From: Odiellus spinosus
Taxonomy: Eukaryota; Arthropoda; Arachnida; Opiliones; Phalangiidae
Reading direction: 5' to 3'
DNA: 64,000 nucleotides
Assembly: GCA_963920705.1 (NCBI GenBank)
Contig: OY987230.1
Span: forward strand, 4,650,001-4,714,000
Shown here: piece by piece, positions 43,401-55,400 of the stretch
Position numbering within the stretch: the stretch's first letter is position 1
Layout of the letters: every line of letters begins with the position of its first letter
The notes under the pieces: generated by a model
Told to the model about the DNA's origin: nothing
Seen by the model: only the letters and a program-made list of their open reading frames with translations
The model's database searches: none
Translations under genes and position numbers: made by a program

Positions 43401-46400
43401 GATGATAGCCTAAACGTTAATTCCAGGAATTCCCTAGTTACTCGATGGAAATATCGAGAAACCTTGTTGAATCAGTTCTGGAAAAGATGGACACAAGAAT
43501 ACCTACTCGCTCTTCGGTCCGCACATGATTTATTTCGTACGACAAAATGTCATGGAAAAGTTTCGTCTTAAAATGACACATAGAATCCCTGTTGCTCAGT
43601 CCTACCACCATTTTAGAAACACCCTGTATGTATAATAAAATATAAAATAAGTATAAAAATTCCAAAAATTTGAAACTTTTGTTTTTGATTTCCAGTTAAA
43701 TACGAAACAAATACCAAGAACCAAACATATACTAGGGGAAAGATGTGCCCTCGGGGTCTTGAATAAAGCGAATTTTTTTTTTTTAAAGTTGGGCCTCATG
43801 ACGTCACTTGTCACATTGTAGGACCCCCCGCGAAATTTAAAAAAAAATAAAAACAAAAAAACTAAAAGAGGTAGACCATTTTCGAGATGACCATCGGATT
43901 CCTCGCATTTTACTTTATAAACATGAGTAGATTCCAAAGAATCAACCGAAGCGCCAGTAAGATATTGGTATTATCGCAAGAGCATAATTTATTTTCGCTG
44001 ACGTTCTAAAACTCTTGGGGGTTTACCCTAAATTTCGCCAAAAATTCAATTATTCTTATTTTCATCTTAAAATCTGGGAATCATAGTTTTTTAAGCATAG
44101 AAACAAGTGTACCAAATTTCATTTAGATCTGCCGACCCATGGTTGCATGCCTAGGTGAAACCAAATTTAACTGATGGTCCGCATTTTCTGGGCGAATTTG
44201 AAAATATTCCTTTATCAATGATGTGAGAAAATAACATATACCTCTTTTGACTTAATTTTTGAGGTGCATGTTCAGCCTCGTTAATGACGAGATATGGAAA
44301 TCACATTGGATTCGTGTTAAGCCAACTTTCTGGTTAAGTTAAAAATATATTTCTATTTCAATATTTGTGTGCAATTTTCTGTAGTATTGGTTTAAGTAGA
44401 TTGTATAGATAAGAAATCTATATAATTTTTTGTCAGGTTGCATTCTCTCTTTAAATGATCACAAATTATTAGTAAATTTTGAACAAACTTTTGTTTTTAA
44501 GGTGCTCTATGTTACGCAAGCTAAATTGTTCAAATTCGTCCATCCTTTTCAACTTACCGAAGAGTTCGGAGGGTCCTTTCTCTATAGTCATGATCAATGG
44601 CTTAAGAAACGATTGGTATGAACGGAATATTTTAATTGAAGCATATCCAGTTTAATTTTGTAGATGTCATACTAGAAATTTTGGAATAATTTTCAAACCT
44701 TGAAAATGTTCAAATCGACTTTTGAAGCCAATAATTTCATTTTTTCATTTCTACAGTTTACCCTAAAATGTTACAATTCTACATTTAAAAAACGGTTAAA
44801 TAGGCTACAAAAATTCTAGTATTAACGCAGCTTTAGAGAAAGTTTAAAAGTTCTCCCCAAATTATTGGCTTCTTTCCCAAGAAAAGCGAAATTTCATTTT
44901 GTTTAACCTTGGTGCTTTAGTCATCAAAGTAGGCTTCTAAACGCACATTAAATTTAGTTGAAGCCCGGGGTCTTCCTCCAAGGAATCCATTTCTGATTGT
45001 CGCCCAGTAGCAGGGTTCCCAGTTGGGCGGTTCCCAGTTGCGCGGTTCCTATTAGTGCAGTTTCACAGTTGCGCGGTTCCAAGTTGCGAGGTTCCTAATT
45101 GCGCAGTGTCCCCCCAATTGCGCAGTTTTCCCAGTTGCACGTTTTCCATTTAGGCAGTTCTCCGAATTGCGCAGTTTTCCCAGTTGCGCGGTTTCTGGAT
45201 GGAAAGGGGGGATAGGACATTCTTTGAGGTAAACTATTGTTACGTGATCACTAGACACTAGCGTCGTCGGCTACTACGAGGCTCATAAAGGATCCGTTTT
45301 ACCCACGTGACAACAATTAAGTACGAAACATCTCTACCACCGTTCTCCCAGAGTTGGAGCTTAGGCCGACGCAGTACGAACCGCGCCGTCCCCACTTTTA
45401 TTCTCCTTGTCTGATCCTTCTTGTCGAAACAAGTCGTCTCATGTACTTATAAATTCTTTTATTGCATCACCACGCAACAGTGATTTTAATTTGCGATTAA
45501 TAACCTAACCTATCTTACCCTAACCTAACCAGTAAATAAAATTTATTTCCTCTAGAAATTATTTCAAATAATATGCATAAAATTTTAAATAATTTACATA
45601 AATTTTAAATAATTTACATAAATTTTAAATAATTTACATAAATTTTAAATAATTTACATAAATTTTAAATAATTTACATAAATTTTAAATAATTTACATA
45701 AATTTTAAATAATTTACATAAATTTTAAATAATTTACATAAATTTTAAATAATTTACATAAATTTTTAAATAATATATAATAATAAACAATTAAAAAAAA
45801 ATTTTGAACTACTCAAGAAATAATAATTTTTACAAACCGTCTTTAGTAAGAATCGGTCCCAGGACCTCTCGATTGATAGCCCAATGACCATCCCGTTATG
45901 CTACGACATCTCGAGTTTCGTTTTAAAAATCTTACATTTGTAGAGAAACTGCGCAATATAGAAACCGCGAAAATAAGAATACTGCGCAAACGATATACCG
46001 CGCAATGGGAAAAAATGCGTAAATGAGGATACTGCGAAAACGATATACCGTGCAATGAAAAAAAATGCGTAAATGGGAACTGCGCAAATAGGAACCCAGC
46101 GCAAACGGCAATTGCGGAATTGGGAAAATAGTCCAACTGCGAAACTGCGCTACTGGGAACCGCGCAACAGGCCGACTGCGCTACTGGGAACCGCGCAACA
46201 GGGAAACGCCCAACAGGGAATCGCGCTACTGGCTCCATACCACCATTTCTGGCCCCTTTAATTATAGAATGAGTGTCAAAGGTACCCAAACAATGGTGAG
46301 CACGTGCCTCAAATTATTCTTATTCCAGACCTGGGCTTATTAAAAATAACGCAAATCTCTGTTTTGATGGTTGATCAATGTCTTTTTGTTGAATTGAAGA

Positions 46401-49400
46401 GATCTCCCTGCCCTCAGATGCAAGTATAAACAGAAGCCGACCTCATAAAGAATTGAATATCTCCGCGATGCTACATTCATTCATGGAAAAATATGCTTAT
46501 CCCGATACAAAAATGACCGGCTCCAAACGGTGGCGCCCATGTGTTGCGGATCGATTTAAAGCCCCTTCAAGCAAATCTTTCCTAACTATACGAAGTATTA
46601 CAGATATTCACTTCCTATGTGGTCGGTTTCTATATAAATGATACCAATAAATCCGCTAAATATCTATAGATAATAAAGAAGCGAGCGGCAAGCGTGGGAA
46701 TGAATTCAATCTCAGTGGCCCGATCTCGTAATATACGGGATTTTAACATAAACATTTGAATTTTTAATAACTATAATACGCCGTAAAGATCATTTGCGCC
46801 GATAAAATATATATTTACTTCATTTAGAAAAGGCAAGGATTCAATTGGTGTCAGTTATTTTTTACCGTTTTTTTTATGAAACAACCGAATATTTTGTGTG
46901 ATATGAAACTCTTTTTGACCGTCGATTAAATTAAAATCATGTGTAATTACCTTTACATGTTACACGCTGCAAACACCGAAAAATTACGTACAATAATAAT
47001 TGTTAAAGGCCGTCGAAAGGTACATCAAAGAATGTTCATGCATGTCCAAACACATCGAATCGTGTTACAACATTCTCTTCCATCGCTCGTCCGAGTTTGA
47101 GAAAACCACAGCCCGTCAAAAGTTGTCTGAAGTGAATGAGTTTTATCATACCAACGCGGCCTTGCCAACTAAAGTTCTCGAAAACGGTAAGGAAGCTTTG
47201 TGATAGCCTTAATTTACTATTATCCGCATGAACTACAAAAATTAGTCAAGTTTAGGACTTTCTAATCAGGGATTGTGGGGGCTTCGTACATGATGCTTAT
47301 TTTCGTAATATCATGCCTGCAGGCATGATGTTTGTTATTTAAGCGCATATTGTGCAGGACTCATACATAGACTACATACATATTTATTGAAGGAGAATTC
47401 GTAGATTGCGTTAGTGAGCCATATGAAAATATATATCTTTAGCTAGTGGTCTACGTGACCGGTGGTTGCTTGCAGTTAGTTTTCATTTTTAGCTACATCG
47501 CTCTCCCTAGGAGGTGCGCCCATGGAAATAACGAAAATCAAGTGGTCGCGTATGGTTACTTGAAAAATGCGAGTACCATTTAATTTTGACAGGCAAAGTG
47601 TTTGTGAAAAGAGCCAAGACGAAGGGAATATGAACAAGTTGGGAAACCAAAATATTACCTCCCCGACGACGTAATCTAACCTAACCCTATCTTAAATAAA
47701 AAGAATAGAAATGTTTATAAACGTAGGGTATATGAAGAGTAGAAGGATCAGCGTTCTTTTGAGTCACCGTTCTGTATTTCCCCTTTATGTTACAGAGTAC
47801 AAGTATTCCTCTCGATACCCTTAAGTAATCAGATAATTAAAAACGGTGCAATGAAGTAATATGTTCCGCGTTAGGAAATAGGATCAGGAATAGAAATCAA
47901 ATATAATGTTTATTTTCAATGTTAATATGGGGAATACAAATTATCTTAATATAAATAAATCCATCTGAATCATTAGGGTGTACTGCGCGATAATCCACTG
48001 ATTTCATAAACGAACGACCCAGATTGGGCTGGCACGAAAGAGAAGAAATGAAAAGTCCAAGATTCTGTAGCAAGTTCCTCTTGGACAAATATAAGAAATA
48101 TTCTAAAAGCTCCATTTGCAACCCTTCCTCGGTAGATAATTAGCAAATACTTCCGGTAGAGTTTTCGTCTGAATCCCACGTGATAGTAGATGACCATTGC
48201 TGATGTTTCCATCATTCGAGTGATCCCAGTTATTGGAAGAATACAAGGATGGAGCTGGTTGAGAGCTTTTTTGCCCTAAGCCCGTTGACAAGACGTTCCT
48301 CTCCTTGAAAGACTGGAAGTAAACTAAATTCCATTCCGTTAGTATTTAGAGTTGAATAACTCCTTTTAGAACTACGAAATCATAAAACTGTTGAGCTTTT
48401 ACGGACTGCGGGTATCTCACATTTCGAGTCTGAAAACTCTCGCTGCTTGCATGTGCCAGTTCTTCGTGGCAGGCTATCTTTTCCTGGTGTCAAATGGAAA
48501 TGGCAGGCGGTTGAATTCAAAATGGTGATGACATTCTGCTCAGATTGATCTATATTTGGGGTTGGACCTTGGTGTGGGGATGGTCGGAGGTAATTATAAC
48601 AGTAGAAGACGTCCCATTGCCTTCAACTGTTCAGCATCGAGGTTCGACCATAAAGTGGATGGTGGAAGGCGATAATATTCAATGGGAGACGTCCTGTTGT
48701 ATATAATTGCACGACACCTGAAACTCAATGTTGCAGCCACGCTTAAAAGAGGTAATTCCCGTTAAACGGAATTGAACAATAAGATGTCATGATTAAGTCT
48801 CTAGAATTTTTGCTCCACGAGCTAGGTCACGTGATTTCAGGTTACACAATAGACACAGACACGCAGAACAACCAGAGTAAAACTTCCATTGAACTAAAGT
48901 TCAGTCGGGGAGGTAAAAACCATTAACCTTACCTCTTTGAGATTCAACCAAGAAAGAGAGAGAGAGAGCTCACAAAACCTGCCAAATCTGGCTTCAAATC
49001 AGGCAGCTGACAACTTTAAAAGTAAAAGAAAACGCACGTGGCTAAAACTGGCCCTCAAAACCAAATAATGAAAAACATATTAGTATCATTAAGTCTTTGC
49101 TAGAATTGAATAAATTATTACTTTTAAAAACATAGTTGAAGGTAAAAGCCATAAAACTATGTTTTACAAGCTGCAAAATGATAAATGGAATCTACCGCAG
49201 CGTTGCTCACGTCTAAAACATGACGCCATGCCCTTGATGATATAGTTCAGGGACTACCTTAATTTGTAACAGGCAGAGGGGTTAATAATAATGTTTACAT
49301 CCGAAATATCGTCTGTTAGTTGATATTTGTATGGAAATAAATACACTATGATAACACCTTAGCAGTCGATGTTTGGGTCGCGGTTACGTTTTTGCTGGGG

Positions 49401-52400
49401 GTTTTCAGTACTGGTTGAAAGCGGCTTTTTAATTTTTAGAAAAAGGGGCCTTTTTGCCTGCCCTTCATTGGGAGGAAAAGAAAATATTGACACACAAAGA
49501 AAAGATAGACGCTGCATGAGGCATTTGGAGGTTCCAAGTACCTTTCATTTAGGTTAGACAGCACTAAAGCTAAATCCAAAAACATCTAGGAACATATAAA
49601 CACTTATACTTCCAATAGCCAGTTCCTTAAATGTTTATTACCAACACTCAAACTAAAACTAGAAAAGTGACGTCTATAGCTTTTCTTTTTCAATGTATTT
49701 TCATTATTGTAGTAATGGTAAAGTCTTCTTTTGTGAAAATTTTTATTTCAAACTCACTATATTTGTGGACTCCTTTAACGAACAGTTATTGACTTAATCC
49801 GTTATTAACTACAGTTGAATTACAGGTGAAGAACTACTACTTATGCTGGCGACAGACCTGGACACCGGATTCCGACAAGTACCCGATAATTTGAGAATGG
49901 ACGTGAACGGTCAGAGTCAAGACCAAGTGAAACAGACCATGAGCCATTTAAAGAACCAACAGAATCGGTTTCAAGAATTATGGTTGGTCAAAGAACACCT
50001 TTTGAAGGAGTTGGTCGATTTGTTCGAGCTGGAATGTAAAATTAATTACGTGATTCGGTGGATTAAAGAGGAAGGTGAAGCTAAATTGGTTCTGAAAGAG
50101 ATTGGTACAACGCAGTCCATGACCTTGGCATTTTTGAAGGAACACGAAGCTATTGAACTGGATTGTACCGTAAGTTATATCAGAAACTTCAAAATCTTTC
50201 TGCAGGCGGGGAAGGTTTAATATACTTCTAGGAAGGTACGTCGAGGAATTCGTTAAGCTGGATGCACGCTGATCGTGCCTTCGATATAAAAAAGGTGCAG
50301 CATTTAATCGGTATTATTGCTTTAGTGGTAGTGACACCTAGCAGACTATCCGATTTTTCGAGAAAAGTTTGGAAAGCTCCATCTATTATTCAGTTGAGAA
50401 AACAATAATTTTTCAGTTGTCTTAGTGGTAGATTGCAAGCTTTATTTAAACCACGTGATTTTGTAGTGTTATATCATTGTTAGTAATAATGACGGCTTAT
50501 TTATGATATACAAACTATTTATTTACATATATTTTACGAGCTATTAATGTTACATATTTATTACCTTACTCTGTAAGGTTCCATACCCGACTGCCCTATT
50601 GCAGCAGAAGAGAACAGGGGAATTAAGTTCTCTTTCTATAAAGAAAGTGGCTCATTATCGCCATCTAGGTTACACGATACACAACACTACCTTTTTTGTA
50701 AAACAAAGAAATAGTTATAAGTCCATCCGAATAAGTGGTTTCCTGGGTCTGGTGGAACGACGAACCTGGGGACTAGTGTATGTCTCAGTGGCGGTAACTT
50801 CGTGAGGTGTAATGATGTCACTCTGAGTCGGTGGGTCAGTTGGTTCGGAAGAATTGGTTTGACCATTCTCACGAACTTGTGGTTCAGTTGGGTAACTTCG
50901 GGTAGGTGTTACCTGGTTACGCTGTTCTATCGTATGCTCATTTGGTATGCGTGACCGGAGCTGATCGCGATGTCGTCGGACACTACCGTTTGGTGTTTCA
51001 ATGTCAAACATGGCGTTTCCACGATTGGAAGAGATTGCACCATGGAACCATTTAGGTCCCTGACCGAAATTTCGAGCGAAAACCGTGTCACCCACGTGGA
51101 ATTTCGAAGGGGTTTCGCTACATTGTGGTTGGTTCTGGTCTTTAGGCCTAGGTTGGATTAGATCCAAACGGGTTCTGATTGGATAACGTATCATCATGTC
51201 GGCTGGTGATAGTCCGTTAGACGTGAGCGGAGTTCGACGATAGTTAAGCAGTACGCGATTTAGTTGTGTTCTTAAATCACTCGATGGTAATTTCGCTATA
51301 CCAGTCTTTATAGTGCGTACTGCACGTTCTGCGAGTCCATTTGAAGCTGGGTGGTACGGAGCCGTAAAAATTTGTGTGACGCCATTCATCTTGAGAAACT
51401 CTACAGTTTCCATGCCGGTAAATGGTGTACCATTATCGGAAACGACAGTTTGTGGTATACCGAATCTCGCGAACATGTCTCTCAGTTCAGCGATTGTTGC
51501 CTTAGCAGTAGCTGAAGCAACAACAATGGCTTCAATCCAGTTGGAATAAGAATCAACGACTATGAGAATCATTTTTCCGTTAACCGGTCCAGCATAGTCC
51601 ATATGTATCCTTTCCCAAGGTGTCTTAGTTTAAGGCCAAGAGTGATAAACATTAGCTGGAGGCATTGGTGCATATTGCTGACAGTTTTCGCAAGTTTGCA
51701 CCATATGCTCTATATGTGTGTCAATTAGCGGCCACCACATTTTCTGGCGTGCAAGCCCTTTCGTTCTACTCATGCCTTGGTGCGTGCTATGTAATTCCTG
51801 CAGTAACGGTAGCTGTAGGGTTGGTGGTATTATGACTCTTGAACCCCACAACAATACGTAATTCGCAATCGAAATTTCATTGCGTTTCATCCAGTAGAAT
51901 AGCATATCTGCATGTTCTTCCTTAGGTTGTTTAAGTGGCCAACCATGTTGAACGTAAGATAGGACTTATCGTAGTAAAGGGTTTTTCGCGGTCTCTGCCC
52001 GAACAGTGTCTGCTGTAACAACTGAGTGGTCTTCAGAGTAGGATTGAATGAGTAGTACCAACTCTTCTGGTACCGGTGGATCATCGTGTGGAGTCTCCAA
52101 AGGCAAGCGACTTAACGCGTCAGCATTACCATTAAAGCGAGTGTCTGCTCGATTTAGTTACGATTTCAACCGCTAGATGTAGTAATTTTTTTGTAAATTT
52201 GAAAAATATTTGAAAAATGGACCTTTTCATCTAAGTCCCATGATTGGATAAAATGTGTCACGTGTGTACAAAAACTTAGACTGGGGCTTCAATTGGACAT
52301 ACAACGTAATGAAAAGGGTAGCCTGCTAACGCGTCTCGCTAAACAGTCCATTTTCTCTCGCGTCTGTCTTGGTAGCTCAGCTGTACCGGCTGTTTCTCTC

Positions 52401-55400
52401 TTTCCGTTTTAAGTTCTACTTTTGAAATCGGTCTGGCAGCGGCGCTCTTATTACGCGGCTACGATACCACGAATGAAATTCGAATTGTTTGTAAGTTTCT
52501 AAGTTATGTTTAAACTATAAATTAACAATATAAATACTAATCAAAAACATTTTTCAGAATCTTTTGAATGAATGGTTGTCACAGGTCAGGATTATTAAAA
52601 TGTAGGCCATGTTCTAAAAACTTGAAACTTGGACGGTAGGGGCCTTAGCCGGCTTCCGCCTCCGAGTTTCCGCGCGGCCGCGGCAGCCTTCGCCGGAGTT
52701 TGGTTTACGTAGGCCTAGGCTGATTAGCGTGAAAATCAAAATGTTTTTACTTATTTCAAGTAATTTTAAGTATTTTAATGTTTATTTAAATATAATTTAA
52801 TTAATTATACTGCTAATTTATTCCCATAGAGTCTTTGGCGGGTGCCAGGATTTCTTCAAAGTTCAAAAATTTGTTTGGCTTATAAATTGTTTTGGAAAAT
52901 TTTGAAATTTTGACCATAGAGTTCCTGAATCTCTACTATCTTTCTCCGAATTTTATTAAAAGTGGCTAGGCATAGTAATAAAGGTATGTAATCTTAAGAT
53001 ATAAACAAATTATAATATTACAGAATTCGCCTTTATAAATAAAGATTGTCATGTGCACGAAAATAAATTTGGCCAATAAAATTGGTAATAATTCATTTCG
53101 AATTACAAGAACAGTTATTGCTGTTCATTTAAGATTTTGAAGGAGTAATCTCACAAAATAGGTGTCTTCATATTTTTTGTTAACACGGTCCAATTACGTA
53201 ATCAAATGATTTAGAATGTTGTTTTTAAAAAGAGTACATAAAAAATTAACTAAAGTAGAAAATTATTTCCCGCATTAGCAACAACGATAAAAAGCCAAAT
53301 TTCTCCTCAAGGCTCGACAGTTATTATGTATTTTCTTATAAAGTTTTAATTATTTTGCCAATTTGAGAGTAAAAAAGAACTGTTTACCACCAAACTATTC
53401 TGTAAAAGCTCTAAGTTCAAAAACCACTAACTAACCAAAAGAGCAAATTAATTGCTTATTTTTAATGTTTATTCGTCATTAACTTAATTATTGGTTTGAA
53501 AATCAATCTGGAATATTGCTATAAAATTCAAAACTGAAAGATTCATTAGCAGGCCTTTATACTCTAAAATTAAAGTGATACTGTAACTGAACTTTCGCGA
53601 TTTCGGGTAAAACTTTCGCGATTTCGGGAAAAACTTTCGCGATTTCGGGAAAAACTTTCGCGATTTCGGGAAAAACTTTCGCGATTTCGGGAAAAACTTT
53701 CGCGATTTCGGGAAAAACTTTCGCGATTTCGGGAAAAACTTTCTCGATTTCGGGAAAAACTTTCGCGATTTCGGGAAAAACTTTCGCGATTTCGGGAAAA
53801 ACTTTCGCGATTTCGGTTGAACTCGTGATTTCGGGTGAGCCATCGCGATTTCGGGTGAACCATCAGCTTTGTCTCTCTTGGGAAACTGTATATTGAGAGC
53901 ATTCATATGTGTCAAGGGTCAACAAAAACAGTAAATGAAGTAGAACTTCATTTATTCGTCGTTAATGTAAATCAAAATAAAGCTGTTATCATAGCTGTGT
54001 GCCGGAGATCTGGCTCAGCTCGGGTATAGAGCTCCCTTCGGGCTCAAAACTTTACTTGCAGCTCACATTGGGCTCAAGCAAATATACATGGTAGGTTTCA
54101 GTTTAGCTCGGACTCGGGTTTATTTTGAAATTCAACATATTTAAGTTATGGAATGAGCCCGAGAATAGATAAATAATTATTATATAATCATACTGTTTAT
54201 TGGATGATTGATTTAGACCCCTATCATAGCACACAGAAGGGTGTCTATTTCTCAAAAACAAATTGGCTCTCCATATCAACACAATACTGTAAATACAGCA
54301 GTCTATTAAAAAAAACATTGAGGAAGTACATTGAAACTTCAGAGTATCCTTGAGCCAAGCCACAAAGCAATATTACAGTTTTATTTACAGGTAATGTAAC
54401 TCTTGGGAACACAGGTTGCTAATACGGGAAATAATTTTATTTTCATATGTATACGTAGTCTAAATTTTCTAACTATATTATTAAGTAATTGCAACTGACG
54501 GCAAATCTAAAATTTTAAATACCAAAGCCAAAAAAGTACGAATTTATTTTTATGATTCGTGGAAACGAAAATATCGTAATTTTTGCTTTGTCTTTTCCAC
54601 GGAAAAACTACTACATGCAAATACAATATAGTACCCTATCCCTCCCCTTTAGGTAAAAAGTCTTATTTTGTGAAATTACTCCTTTAAAATCGTAAAATAG
54701 AGTAGTATTGTTTCAGGGGCAATAAACGTCGCAGGTTGCCAATGAAAGGGACTCATTTTGATCAGAATAGGCTATTTGAAGAAATCTTGAATCAGGGTTG
54801 CCGAAGGTCAGGAAAAACAGGGAAAAGATCATGGAATTTTAATAGCCATTTTAACCCACTAAATGTTTAATTTTATCCCACTAAATGTTTAATTTTATCC
54901 CACTAAATGTTTAATTTTATCCCACTAAATGTTTAATTTTATCCCACTAAATGTTTAATTTTATCCCACTAAATGTTTAATTTTATCCCACTAAATGTTT
55001 AATTTTATCCCACTAAATGTTTAATTTTATCATTTGGGATTTACCTTGAAGGAAGCATTTGAGTCTGTGAAATCCCATTTTTATATATTCTCTATTCTTT
55101 TGTATAAAATGAGAATTGGGGGGAGGGAACCTTGAAAATAATATGGTTTCTTTTAAGAGTTTAGCAGTATAAGGTCTAATTTCACCTACTTTTCTCACCC
55201 ATATAATGCCCATTCTCCCTTCCCATGAGGGAAAGTAATATCTTGTCTATTTTTTAGACCATGCGCCCTTTCACAAAACTATCTCTCTAATAAACGGAAT
55301 GTGACCTTGCAGCCACTAATGAAGTTATGATAGAGAGAGTTTTATCGGGGAGGTCTCTTTTCGCCAACTTGTCGTTGTAGAATAAGATTTCTCAAATGTC

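Larger units (their letters stand above)
44616..47008 (+). other. GEF intron 5 (2.4 kb)
   Basis: Dense in tandem repeats: GCGCAG minisatellites at 45003-45200 and 45940-46240 and a 20-bp array at 45586-45775. It also has a truncated MITE copy (45186-45425) and a tRNA-like stretch (45845-45910). 46250-47000 has nothing recognisable. Confidence 0.7.

Noticed and set aside
44430..44501. Upstream extension of GEF exon 5 to the TGTCAG acceptor near 44435
   Set aside because: That acceptor would need one base from the previous exon, but exon 4 ends in phase 0. The acceptor at 44501 fits in phase and matches the family sequence.
52360..52400. tRNA-like GGTAGCTCAGCTGTACCGGC
   Set aside because: It resembles a D-arm, but no T-arm, acceptor stem or anticodon arm follows at the right spacing.
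53484..53915. 143-codon minus-strand frame with repeated PKSRKFF
   Set aside because: It coincides exactly with the 22-bp minisatellite, and a second frame (RNRESFS) is open over the same units.
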